This document shows, piece by piece, positions 1 to 8,196 of a DNA stretch of 64,000 nucleotides. The notes under the pieces are model-generated. The model did no database searches. It was not told the origin of the DNA and saw only the letters and a program-made list of their open reading frames with translations. A program made the translations under genes and the position numbers. How positions within the stretch are numbered: the stretch's first letter is position 1; every line of letters starts with the position of its first letter. Source of the DNA: Marinobacter sp. es.042 (GTDB lineage: Bacteria; Pseudomonadota; Gammaproteobacteria; Pseudomonadales; Oleiphilaceae); the NCBI RefSeq assembly GCF_900188315.1, contig NZ_LT897781.1, positions 992,001-1,056,000 of the forward strand, given 5' to 3'.

Positions 1-2
1 GG

Positions 3-1091
3 TCAGTTGTTGAGAGTGTTGTAAACCAGGTTCGACATATCCGTTTGATCTGAGCCGGGCACTTCAATGTACCGGTCACCGGAACCCCACCATTGCCACC
101 AGGCGCGCTTATTGTAGGTGCGGCTGGCGAAATCCACCTGCAAACCGCCGAGAGTGGTGTTGTTGACCACTGGAACGGAGATATTGCCCGTCTCGGAGCC
201 GAGCACGCCGCTGTGGGTGACGCCCTCGTTCATCAGTACCGGATAGTGGTTGAAGTAAAGAGCGGCCGGGCCATCCTGGCTCGTTACCTTGCCCGCCAGG
301 CTGATGCTGGAAGAGCAGGAATCGATCCCGGCGGCGGAGGTGGCACCACAGGCCGAATGGGTGGGTACCACGCCATCGTCCGTGCCGGCGATGAACGGTT
401 TGGTGATGCCGCCATAGGACGAACCACCAGCCACGAAACGCAGCCTTGGGATTCCATTGGGGCTCACCGCCAGGTTACGGGCTGCGTTGGTTTGCAGGTC
501 GTTTACCACGCCCAGCTTGCCGGGTTCCGGCTCAATGCCGGTGAAGGCTTCTACTGCTGCCCGGAGGGGCCAGTTGTACCAGCTGTCGTTGTAGGCAAGG
601 CTGAGTGCCAGGTTGGCCAGTTCAGTGCCGCCGCCGGCGCCGGAGTAATCCAGGGTTGCCAGGATTTTCAACGGCTGAAGGCCCTCCGATTGAAGCCAGC
701 GTGCCTGGTTTTCCAGCAGATACCGGGTAACGAGATCCCCGGTAGAGTGAGAAACAACGATGCAAAAGTCATTGCACAGACCTTGCTGACTGATCTGACG
801 CATCTGTTCGTAGGCTTGCTGGGCAATACCACCTTCAACGCGCCCGTCACTGCCCCAGTCGATACGGGCTTCGGCTCGGGAGAGCCAGAAAGTGCGCCAA
901 TAGTCCTCGCCGGCGTTCTTCACCTCCTGCAGATTGGCAGGAGGGTTGGCCAGGTCTTGTTGCTGGAATCCGTGAACCAGGATCACGTTGTGCCCGGCCA
1001 GTTGTGCCTGGGCGGTGCCGGCAAACAAGCTGCCGGTGATAGCGACCGCCAAGGCGGCCTTACAGGCATTTCCGATCTTTGTTGTTTTCAT
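3..1091 (-). CDS. secreted lipase / alpha-beta hydrolase
   Basis: A 362-residue protein with an N-terminal signal peptide (residues 1-29, ending GTAQA) and an alpha/beta-hydrolase core. The oxyanion segment VILVHGF lies at residues 36-42. The nucleophile elbow VSHSTG places the catalytic Ser at residue 116. D238/D239 in a GTDDGVVP segment and H293 in GVTHSG are likely acid and base. This matches bacterial triacylglycerol lipases and acts outside the inner membrane on esters of long-chain acids. The usual first Gly of GxSxG is Ser here. It is 102 bp downstream of a membrane-anchored periplasmic protein on the same strand and is probably cotranscribed with it. The start is ATG directly followed by a clear signal sequence. 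The stop is just inside the left edge, so the gene is complete. Substrate range cannot be read from the sequence. Confidence 0.85.
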   Translation of the reverse strand: MKTTKIGNACKAALAVAITGSLFAGTAQAQLAGHNVILVHGFQQQDLANPPANLQEVKNAGEDYWRTFWLSRAEARIDWGSDGRVEGGIAQQAYEQMRQISQQGLCNDFCIVVSHSTGDLVTRYLLENQARWLQSEGLQPLKILATLDYSGAGGGTELANLALSLAYNDSWYNWPLRAAVEAFTGIEPEPGKLGVVNDLQTNAARNLAVSPNGIPRLRFVAGGSSYGGITKPFIAGTDDGVVPTHSACGATSAAGIDSCSSSISLAGKVTSQDGPAALYFNHYPVLMNEGVTHSGVLGSETGNISVPVVNNTTLGGLQVDFASRTYNKRAWWQWWGSGDRYIEVPGSDQTDMSNLVYNTLNN

Positions 1092-1193
1092 AGTTGCTCC
1101 GTCTTTGCTGCTTTATTGTTGTCACAAGACGTTTATCCGCCACTTGTAGCGGGACAGCCCGGCGTTAGCCGGTGCAGAGCCTGCGCCCTGCCA

Positions 1194-2264
1194 TCAGAAC
1201 TTGTCGGCAAGCTGCCGCAGCAGAGCCGCGCGCTGTTCTGATTCGGGATTTACCGCCGGTGTATCGGTTAGACTGCCGAGATCCGGCGGTGTGAAAGCGT
1301 AGCCCTCGTCGGGGCCGAAAGCGTAATTAGTCCGGTCGCCTGGCCGGGCGGGAAGCTGCCGAATCTGCAGGTTTTTCAGCTGTAGCTGGCTTTCCACCGT
1401 CTGATTGGCCAATACGGTGCCGTGTGCCTTCAGATTGATCGTGTTCGAGGTGCTGTCCAGCCTTTTCTCCATCTGCAATTGAGCAACCGGGCGTTGGCCA
1501 ATGAACAGCTGCGCCGAAAGCGCGTAATAGCCGGAGTCTTCCGGCGAGAAACGAACGGGAATTATCAGATTGTTATCCTGGATACGGGCATCGCCAAGCC
1601 CCTCGAATTCGCCCAGGTAAGGTTCAATGGCCAGTGTTGAGACATGGCGGACTGGTTTGCCATCAAGCCGGGCCTCGACGATCAGCCGATATTCACCCGG
1701 TGATTCGTCGGCGGACAGAACGCCCTCGAAGTAACCCGGGGCACCCGCCTCCTCCAATGTGGTGCCGGCGATGGCATCCCGGCTTTCCGGCTTCTCCAGC
1801 GTTGCAGACAGCGGGCGACCGACCACCTGAGAGCCCCGGATAGCCGCTGCAACAAGAATTTGTTCCCCTGCAGTAAACCGGTATTTCTCCAGCGTTACGG
1901 TGAACTGCCCGTCACCTTCAAGGGGCAGACTGACCGGCTCGTAGTGATTGCCACGGTAGGCGTTCGCCTGCTCCGGGGAGAGAGGTACAGACCATGGAGG
2001 GTATCGGGCAGTTTGAGCGTATTGATCCGCAACGCTGGCCAGCATGAACCCGAGGGCATTATCCGAGGGTGGTTCCGGCTCAGCCGAGGGAACGGTAAAA
2101 GACTGCTCTGCCAGACCTGCGCTTTGGACAGGCGCCGTCTTGGCCGAGTCGGCCACCTTCGCAAACCAGCTGAAATCTGTGTGGTTGTCAGCGGAGAGCA
2201 GATACCCAGTGCCAACCACGCCAGCAGTTACCAGTGTAAGAAGAAGAGCGACCTTGCCCGGCAT
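1194..2264 (-). CDS. membrane-anchored periplasmic protein upstream of lipase, unknown function
   Basis: A 356-residue protein with one N-terminal hydrophobic segment (residues 4-23) and no obvious signal cleavage site, so it is probably anchored in the inner membrane and exposed to the periplasm. The rest is rich in short beta-strand-like stretches (for example residues ~115-225 and ~225-300), resembling tandem immunoglobulin-like domains and possibly DUF4785-type proteins. It precedes the lipase on the same strand. The position recalls the lipase foldase LifO of Pseudomonas and Burkholderia, but the helical LifO fold and its RxxFDY motif are absent. An accessory role for the lipase is inferred from position only. 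The ATG has an AGGGA Shine-Dalgarno 8 bases upstream. Confidence 0.6.
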   Translation of the reverse strand: MPGKVALLLTLVTAGVVGTGYLLSADNHTDFSWFAKVADSAKTAPVQSAGLAEQSFTVPSAEPEPPSDNALGFMLASVADQYAQTARYPPWSVPLSPEQANAYRGNHYEPVSLPLEGDGQFTVTLEKYRFTAGEQILVAAAIRGSQVVGRPLSATLEKPESRDAIAGTTLEEAGAPGYFEGVLSADESPGEYRLIVEARLDGKPVRHVSTLAIEPYLGEFEGLGDARIQDNNLIIPVRFSPEDSGYYALSAQLFIGQRPVAQLQMEKRLDSTSNTINLKAHGTVLANQTVESQLQLKNLQIRQLPARPGDRTNYAFGPDEGYAFTPPDLGSLTDTPAVNPESEQRAALLRQLADKF

Positions 2265-2396
2265 GAGGCGGTTCCCTTGATTATTGTTGTAGCTCTAAAG
2301 ATAACGGGATTTCCGCCGCACCCCAAAAATCCGTACTGTTTGTGTAACAGAACGTGTCCGTGTTGTGCGGCGGTTCACATTCCGAGTAGCCGGTGA

Positions 2397-3014
2397 TCAG
2401 AACATGCCGGATTCCCGAATGGCCTCGAAGCCAAAATGCAATTTCACTTCATCACCGACCATCGCGCCATCAAGGCCGTAGGTCATGCCCCATTCACTGC
2501 GTTTCAGAGTGGTGGAGGCGCTGATGCCCAGTGTGTATTCCTCATGGCCAAAGGGGTAGACGTCTGCCTTGTTGAGGGTCACATCCAGCACCACGGGCCG
2601 TTTCTGGCCGAGTAACTCCAGATCGCCGGTTACCTTGCCCGTGTTTTCCCCCGTGGTTTCGAAATCGGTAACAGTGAAGATGATCTCTGGGTACTCGTCG
2701 GCATCGAGAAAATCCGCATTGCGAACGTGGTCGTCACGTTTCTTATGATTTGTGAACACGCTGTCGCTCTGGAACACCAGTTGACCGGATTTCAGCTCCC
2801 TGGCTTCCTCATCGTAAACAAATTGTCCCTCGACTTCGCGGAACATCCCCATCACCGGGGCGTAGCCGATATGCATGATCTCGAAGAACATTGAAAAGTG
2901 CTCGTCGTCGACGACAAAATCTGTTGGCTCGGCCATGGCTGCCGGGCTCAGTGCGAGTGCAGCAGGGAGGGCGATGGCAGAACGGGTAAGGGTCTTCCGG
3001 TTAATGAACATCAT
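2397..3014 (-). CDS. YceI family periplasmic protein
   Basis: About 205 residues from the ATG at 3014. That start has an AGGAG sequence 8 bases upstream; longer in-frame extensions overlap the upstream gene far more and have no ribosome site. A signal peptide (INRKTLTRSAIALPAALALS, then PAAMA) is followed by a YceI-like lipocalin-type domain: the DDEHFSMFFEIMHIGY strand at the start, a central segment with GQLVFQSDSVFTNHKKRD, and NADFLDADEYPEIIFTV, the most typical YceI stretch. YceI proteins bind isoprenoid or amphiphilic ligands in the periplasm; the ligand here is unknown. The start overlaps the end of the upstream CDP-alcohol phosphatidyltransferase gene by 14 bases, so the two are translationally linked. 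Confidence 0.85.
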   Translation of the reverse strand: MMFINRKTLTRSAIALPAALALSPAAMAEPTDFVVDDEHFSMFFEIMHIGYAPVMGMFREVEGQFVYDEEARELKSGQLVFQSDSVFTNHKKRDDHVRNADFLDADEYPEIIFTVTDFETTGENTGKVTGDLELLGQKRPVVLDVTLNKADVYPFGHEEYTLGISASTTLKRSEWGMTYGLDGAMVGDEVKLHFGFEAIRESGMF

Positions 3015-3735
3015 GGTGATGTCTCCTCTGATAAAGCCAGTGAATATCCAGGAAAAACGACCACACAAGTAGTGCGAGAGCAGTGGCAAGCGTGATACTG
3101 GCGAATAGCGCATTGACCGGCGGCAACACGGCCACCAGCAGGGTAACGATCTGCCAAACGCAAACCGTCTTGCGTCTGAAACTCTCCGGCAGCGGGGCAT
3201 TCAGCCAATCGAGGAAATGACTGGCAATAACGAAGGCATACCGAATAAGGCCAAGGGCCAGAACCCAGGGACCGGCCTTGCCGAGCGCCAGCACAGCCAC
3301 GCTGAGACCGAGAATAAACAGAGCATCCAGTTCCATGTCGAAGCGAGCGCCAAATTCGCTCTGGGAGCCGGTGGCCCTTGCGACTTTGCCGTCTACGCCA
3401 TCCAGAATCAGCGCCAGCAATGCCATCCAGCCATAGAGCCAGAGACTATCGGTAAGGTGGTCGGCAAAGGGGGCCAGCGCCACTAAAACTATCACCAGAC
3501 TGCCTCTGAGCAGCGTCGCCCGGTTTGCCCACCCGAAATCCAGGGCCTCGGGCCAGAACCGGATGATCAGGGCACAAAGCGCCAGGTAAAGCACCGCTGA
3601 CAGCAAGTAGAAAAGGACGGGGGGCTGGGTTAACCAGCCGGTGACTGCACAGAACAGGACGACAAGCCCCGAGCCCCAGACGAGATCCAGGGAAAGTGGC
3701 ATCCTTTGCGACGCTGAATGGCCGTTAGAATCCAT
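3001..3735 (-). CDS. CDP-alcohol phosphatidyltransferase family protein
   Basis: An integral membrane protein of about 244 residues with several hydrophobic segments. It carries the full family signature D-x2-DG-x2-AR-x8-G-x3-D-x3-D, read as DGVDGKVAR then ATGSQSEF, GARFD and MELD. Members transfer a phosphoalcohol from a CDP-activated donor to an acceptor alcohol in the membrane; the acceptor cannot be told from sequence. The ATG at 3735 (MDSNGHS) is preferred because GGAG lies 7 bases upstream; an in-frame ATG at 3792 has no such site. It overlaps yceI downstream and is divergent from the dehydrogenase operon at 3913. Head-to-head placement next to a pterin/glycosyltransferase-type operon suggests a role in the same lipid-linked pathway (inference). 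Confidence 0.85.
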   Translation of the reverse strand: MDSNGHSASQRMPLSLDLVWGSGLVVLFCAVTGWLTQPPVLFYLLSAVLYLALCALIIRFWPEALDFGWANRATLLRGSLVIVLVALAPFADHLTDSLWLYGWMALLALILDGVDGKVARATGSQSEFGARFDMELDALFILGLSVAVLALGKAGPWVLALGLIRYAFVIASHFLDWLNAPLPESFRRKTVCVWQIVTLLVAVLPPVNALFASITLATALALLVWSFFLDIHWLYQRRHHHDVH

Positions 3736-3912
3736 CAATGAACTCCAGCGTATAGGTTTGCAGGCATCAAATACCCCGGATGCGCTGTACACTGACTATA
3801 GTTGAGATAACTGAACATGCTTACGAGCATAGACCGCGTTCAGACCTGAAGGTTCAGCCCTGGAAGGGCGACGACCAATACGTTTGCGAAGACTGCCAAA
3901 AAGGAGCTCCAT

Positions 3913-4920
3913 TTGCATCGCGACCCTGATGAACCGAACACCGAATCGATGGCCCGAGCCTGGTGGGTAACCGGCGCCGGGAAGGGCGAGATTCTGGAAA
4001 CGCCACTGGCGACGTCCGTTGAGAAAAATAAAGAAGAATTGGTCACGGTGCAGGCGCTGTATTCGGGTATCAGCCGGGGCACGGAATCACTGGTTTTCCA
4101 TGGCCGGGTACCAAAGAGCGAATACGCAGCCATGCGGGCGCCGTTTCAGGAGGGTGATTTTCCCTGGCCGGTAAAGTACGGCTACGCCAGCGTCGGCAAA
4201 GTAGTGGAAGGGCCTGCCGAGTTAGTCGGCCAAACGGTGTTCTGCCTTTACCCTCACCAGAATTGCTACCGGGTGCCGGCGTCGGCGTTGACGCTTTTGC
4301 CCAAAGACCTGCCCGCCGAGCGAGCAATACTTGCCGCCAACATGGAAACCGCTGTAAACGGCCTCTGGGATGGAGCGCCAGCAGTCGGTGACCGCATTGC
4401 CGTGGTTGGTCTCGGTGTTGTTGGCTTGCTCGTCGCCTGGCTGGCGAGTCGTATCCCGGGAGCCCGTGTCACCGCGATTGATACGAATCCAGAGAGACAG
4501 GCCGTTGCCGAACAGCTCGGTTTGACCTTCAGTAGTGAGTCGGCCCCTGATGATCACGACCTTGTCATCCATGCCAGTGGCCACCCCTCGGGCCTGGAGA
4601 CCGCCCTGGGACTGGCAGGGCAGGAGTCGACCATTGTGGAAATGAGCTGGTACGGGGATCAACTGGTATCTGCACCGTTGGGGGCCGCATTCCATCCGCG
4701 GCGTCTGACGCTAAAGTCCAGCCAGGTGGGCCAGATTGTGCCATCTCGAGTCCCACGGTGGGACTATCGCAAACGCCTGGCGCTCGCATTGGAACTGCTC
4801 CAGAACGATGCACTGGATGCGCTGATTACCGGCGAGTGCCGGTTCGACGACCTGCCAAAATCCATGGCGCGAATTCTGATTGATGGCCGGGACACTCTGT
4901 GCCATCGCGTTGTTTACTGA
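3913..4920 (+). CDS. MDR-family (zinc-type) alcohol dehydrogenase, likely zinc-independent
   Basis: 335 residues from a TTG start at 3913, chosen because AAGGAG ends 6 bases before it; an ATG at 3949 would remove 12 residues and has no better site. The N-terminal GroES-like domain contains GISRGTE (residues 52-58), where many zinc alcohol dehydrogenases have a catalytic Cys. The Rossmann motif VVGLGVVGLL lies at ~164-173, followed by an acidic end of strand 2 in TAIDTNPERQ. The same GISRGTE segment occurs in BchC-like members of the MDR superfamily. No structural four-Cys zinc lobe is seen. It should be an NAD(P)-dependent oxidoreductase of unknown substrate. It is first in a four-gene plus-strand operon with PTPS-like, GT-methyltransferase and UPF0104 genes. 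Confidence 0.75.
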   Translation: MHRDPDEPNTESMARAWWVTGAGKGEILETPLATSVEKNKEELVTVQALYSGISRGTESLVFHGRVPKSEYAAMRAPFQEGDFPWPVKYGYASVGKVVEGPAELVGQTVFCLYPHQNCYRVPASALTLLPKDLPAERAILAANMETAVNGLWDGAPAVGDRIAVVGLGVVGLLVAWLASRIPGARVTAIDTNPERQAVAEQLGLTFSSESAPDDHDLVIHASGHPSGLETALGLAGQESTIVEMSWYGDQLVSAPLGAAFHPRRLTLKSSQVGQIVPSRVPRWDYRKRLALALELLQNDALDALITGECRFDDLPKSMARILIDGRDTLCHRVVY

Positions 4921-4950
4921 GAACCCAAAATTGCCTGCTAAGGAGAGAGT

Positions 4951-5349
4951 ATGTTTGGTTTGACGGTCCGGGACCATATGATGATTGCCCACAGCTTTAA
5001 CGGAGAGATCTTTGGTCCTGCCCAGAAGGTTCATGGTGCCACCTATGTGGTCGACGTGACCTTTGAACGTAACCAACTGGATAAGGACGACCTGGTCGTC
5101 GACATAGGCCTGGCTTCCGAACTTCTCAAAAGCATTCTTTCCGAATTCAACATGCAGAACCTGGACGAGCTGCCAGAACTGCGTGGCCGGAATACCACCA
5201 CCGAATTCATGGCCAAACTGGTTTTTGATCGCATGGCGGCAGCCATTCACGGTGGCCGTCTTGGCGAGACAGGAGAAGGGATTGTCAGCCTGAAAGTCAC
5301 TCTCTCGGAATCCCACATTGCCTGGGCGAGCTACCATGCCGGAATCTGA
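4951..5349 (+). CDS. 6-pyruvoyl-tetrahydropterin synthase / QueD-like protein with altered active site
   Basis: 132 residues with the T-fold pattern of PTPS/QueD proteins: IAHSFNGEIFGP, VHGATYVVDVTF, a VVDIGLASELLKSIL helix, an NTTTEF segment (compare NPTAE) and a terminal SESHIAWASY. Key residues are changed. The catalytic Cys four residues before the first His of HGH is Ala24. HGH is HGA (H28, A30), so one zinc ligand is lost. The LDH catalytic motif reads LDE. It therefore probably does not make 6-pyruvoyl- or 6-carboxytetrahydropterin by the standard mechanism and may act on another pterin-like substrate (inference). AAGGAGAG precedes the ATG. The 3' end overlaps the next gene by 14 bases, indicating translational coupling. 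Confidence 0.75.
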   Translation: MFGLTVRDHMMIAHSFNGEIFGPAQKVHGATYVVDVTFERNQLDKDDLVVDIGLASELLKSILSEFNMQNLDELPELRGRNTTTEFMAKLVFDRMAAAIHGGRLGETGEGIVSLKVTLSESHIAWASYHAGI

Positions 5350-7276
5350 CAAACCGGGCTTCCTGGAGTTTTTCGTTCCGGGTGATCCGGAACAGAACAC
5401 GGGCGGCTACCGGTATGTCCGCAACCTGGTGGAGGCTATGAGCGACGCCGGTTGCAAAGCCCGGGTCAATGGGTTGCCCGGGCAGTTTCCACGCCCGGAC
5501 AGGGTTGCCCGTAATGGGATGGATCAGAAGCTCGCGAGCCTGCCTGATGGGGCCTCTGTGGTACTCGATGGCCTTGCCATGGGTGGCCTGCCGGAAGTCG
5601 TCGAAAAGCATTCCCGGCGCCTGAATCTGATTGCCCTCGTACACCACCCCCTGGCTGACGAAACAGGTATCAGCGAAGCCAATAGACAGTGGTTTTTTGA
5701 ATCAGAAACGCGTGCGCTCGGATTTGTAAACGGGGTAATCACCACCAGCCAACACACCGCCGCCCGGCTGGCCGATTACGAGGTGCCCGCTGAGATAATC
5801 AGGGTTGCCGAGCCGGGCGTCACCCGAGCCGCAACCCCGAGAGGCTTTGGTGAGTCGTCGCAAACCGGTACCCCGCACATTCTGTGCGTTGCTCATCTGT
5901 CACCCCGAAAGGCCCAGCATCAATTGGTGGAGGCGCTGGAAAACCTGAAGGACGTGTCGTGGCAATGCACGTTGGCAGGGTCTGACAGTCGTGATCCGGA
6001 ATACAGCCAGCGGGTTCGCCGGGCGATTGCAGAAGCGGGCCTTGAAGACAGGATTGCGCTGGCAGGGGAAGTCGAAGAAGACGGGCTGGCCGAGTTCTAC
6101 CGCAAGGCGGATCTCTTTGTACTGCCCTCCCTGTACGAGGGCTATGGCATGGTGATTGATGAGGCGTTGGCGGAAGGGCTACCCGTTATTTCCTCCGACG
6201 GTGGCGCCCTTGCCAACACGTCCGCCAGGCCTGGTGTGGTTCAGTATTGTGCGGGCGATGTCAGGGCCCTTGAGGCGCGGCTAAGGAACTGGCTGGAACA
6301 CCCGGAACAGCTTGAGCACGCCCGGAAGCTCGCCGCGAGGGAATCCCGCCGAATCCGCTCATGGGCGGATACCGGCAAAGATGTCTCAGATGCACTGCAC
6401 TACTTCAGTGGTCTTTCCACGCATCTACACCAGCATTCGGAATTCGAAAGCACATGGCTGGCAGCCCGGGAAGCAGCGGATCACCGGGCTCGCTCACAAG
6501 GGCTGACCGATCAGCTCAATCAATGGTTGCTGAATCGTTATGATGGCTTGTCGCCCGAGAGCCACTACCCGATGCAAATTGTCGACATTGGAACCGGTCG
6601 CGGCTCAAACGCGCTTTTCCTGGTGCCTGCGCTGCAGGTGCCGCAAACCTGGCTGGCACTGGATCAGGATTCTGCGTTATTGCGGGAGGCCAGGCAGCGT
6701 GTGGACCGCCTGGATGTGCCGTTTGAAACCCGCACGGCTCAGCTGACGTCGGAAAACATGGAGCAACAACTGCCCCGTGAGGCGGACCTTATAACAGCGT
6801 CGGCACTGATTGATCTGGTTTCCGAGCCATGGCTGGACGCGTTAGCCCTCGCAGCCGCGGGAAGGAAGTCCGCGATGCTCATTGTGCTGAGCTACGCCGG
6901 GCACTTTGAGCTGTCTCCCGAGCACCCTGATGATGACTTGGTTAAGACCCTTGTGAATCGGCACCAGCACGGCGACAAGGGAATCGGTGCCGCGCTCGGG
7001 CCAGAGGCCAGCACTGCGTTGCAAGACCTGATGGTTGCCGAAGGTTACCGGGTTGAACTGGCGGAATCCCCCTGGATACTGAGTGGCGCGGATCACGCCT
7101 TGGCCAAAATGCTGATGCAGGGCTGGATCGATGCGGCCATTGAGCAGTCACCTCACGAGGCGGACCGATTGTCACGCTGGCTGGAGACACGCAATCACCA
7201 GTTATCCGAAGGGGATCTGACGATTGTTGTGAGACATCTGGATCTGCTGGCGTTGCCACCTGAGGCATTGCCTTGA
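5336..7276 (+). CDS. fusion of GT4 glycosyltransferase and SAM-dependent methyltransferase-like domain
   Basis: 646 residues from the ATG at 5336 (MPESDKPGF), preferred over an upstream TTG at 5318; it overlaps the PTPS-like gene by 14 bases. Residues ~10-355 are a GT-B fold, family 4 glycosyltransferase: the QNTGGYRYVRNL N-terminal loop, VAHLSPRKAQHQLVEAL, and the EGYGMVIDEAL donor-binding motif at ~268-278. Residues ~370-640 form a second domain with a class I methyltransferase motif I, VDIGTGRG (416-423), followed by LALDQDSALL. The fusion suggests one protein glycosylates and methylates the same product. Both the donor sugar and the acceptor are unknown. The stop overlaps the TTG start of the next gene. 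Confidence 0.8.
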   Translation: MPESDKPGFLEFFVPGDPEQNTGGYRYVRNLVEAMSDAGCKARVNGLPGQFPRPDRVARNGMDQKLASLPDGASVVLDGLAMGGLPEVVEKHSRRLNLIALVHHPLADETGISEANRQWFFESETRALGFVNGVITTSQHTAARLADYEVPAEIIRVAEPGVTRAATPRGFGESSQTGTPHILCVAHLSPRKAQHQLVEALENLKDVSWQCTLAGSDSRDPEYSQRVRRAIAEAGLEDRIALAGEVEEDGLAEFYRKADLFVLPSLYEGYGMVIDEALAEGLPVISSDGGALANTSARPGVVQYCAGDVRALEARLRNWLEHPEQLEHARKLAARESRRIRSWADTGKDVSDALHYFSGLSTHLHQHSEFESTWLAAREAADHRARSQGLTDQLNQWLLNRYDGLSPESHYPMQIVDIGTGRGSNALFLVPALQVPQTWLALDQDSALLREARQRVDRLDVPFETRTAQLTSENMEQQLPREADLITASALIDLVSEPWLDALALAAAGRKSAMLIVLSYAGHFELSPEHPDDDLVKTLVNRHQHGDKGIGAALGPEASTALQDLMVAEGYRVELAESPWILSGADHALAKMLMQGWIDAAIEQSPHEADRLSRWLETRNHQLSEGDLTIVVRHLDLLALPPEALP

Positions 7277-8196
7277 CCGAACTGCGTCAAAGGCAGGTGA
7301 AGCTGGCGGCCCGTTGGTTATTGACGGTTCTCGTTATTGGATTCGTGATCCGTTCTATCGATGCAGGTGAGCTCTGGCAGGAGCTTGCCCGCTTTTCTCC
7401 TTATGTCCTGGTTCCCGCACTGGCGCTTACGGTCTTTCAGGTGGCGTTGTCTGCCTGGCGATGGCGTTACACCGTCGAACGGCTCGGGCTGCCCCTGGCC
7501 TATGGAGTAGCGGTGCGAGAGTACTATCTGGCGACGTTTCTGAACCAGGTGTTGCCGGGAGGCGTGCTCGGCGACGTAAACCGGGCCTGGCGACATGGCA
7601 GCGGCGCCGGAGAGCGCCTCTCCGCGGTGCACGGGGTGGCCATCGAGCGACTTTCAGGCCAACTGGTGTTGGCGCTGGTGGTTGTCATATCGGTCAGCTG
7701 GCTGCTCGGTACCGGACGGGTAACGGCTGGTCAATGGAATGGCGGGTTCTGGCTGGTCGTCGGCGTTATTGCGGTGTTTGTTGCACTCTGGTTGGCCCTG
7801 AAAACCGGGCTGGCGGCTTATCTTCAGCGGCTCAGGCGGGATCTCTATCAGTCTTTGCTAAACCGAACGGTGTTGCCGGTTCAGATCGGTTCATCTTTAT
7901 TGGTGCTGGCGAGCTATCTTGGGGTGTTTCTCTGCCTGGCCTGGGGCGCAGGCTATATCGAAAGCACAGAGTCGGCGGCCATCATTGTCAGTCTGGGCAG
8001 TATCCTGCTGTTGAGCATGGTGGTACCGCTGACCGTTGCCGGTTGGGGCATCCGCGAGGGCGCGGCAGCTTTGCTGTGGCCGATGGCGGGATTGCCTGCG
8101 GAGCAGGGCGTGGCATTGAGCGTTGGGTACGGGGCGTTGGTACTGGTGTCCAGTTTGCCAGGGGCTGCTTTTTTTCGACCTACGTATCACGGGTAA
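7273..8196 (+). CDS. UPF0104 / lysylphosphatidylglycerol synthase-type membrane protein
   Basis: A 307-residue, strongly hydrophobic protein with about eight membrane segments, matching the transmembrane flippase-like half of MprF (UPF0104, LPG_synthase_TM). The family hallmark loop NQVLPGGVLGDVNRAWRHG lies at ~95-115, and the second conserved segment LSMVVPLTVAGWGIREGAAA at ~250-270. It has no C-terminal aminoacyl-transferase domain, so the likely role is moving a lipid or glycolipid across the membrane. The TTG start overlaps the preceding TGA (TTGA), so it depends on translational coupling. It is the last gene of the dehydrogenase-PTPS-GT operon and converges with the RibD-like gene, overlapping it by 17 bases. 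Confidence 0.85.
   Translation: MTELRQRQVKLAARWLLTVLVIGFVIRSIDAGELWQELARFSPYVLVPALALTVFQVALSAWRWRYTVERLGLPLAYGVAVREYYLATFLNQVLPGGVLGDVNRAWRHGSGAGERLSAVHGVAIERLSGQLVLALVVVISVSWLLGTGRVTAGQWNGGFWLVVGVIAVFVALWLALKTGLAAYLQRLRRDLYQSLLNRTVLPVQIGSSLLVLASYLGVFLCLAWGAGYIESTESAAIIVSLGSILLLSMVVPLTVAGWGIREGAAALLWPMAGLPAEQGVALSVGYGALVLVSSLPGAAFFRPTYHG

Noticed and set aside
93..1241. 382-residue open frame on the plus strand
   Set aside because: It runs antisense to the lipase, which has a signal peptide and catalytic motifs. The antisense product shows no domain and is a codon-bias shadow.
1194..2264. lipase foldase LifO
   Set aside because: The position fits, but the helical fold and RxxFDY motif are absent.
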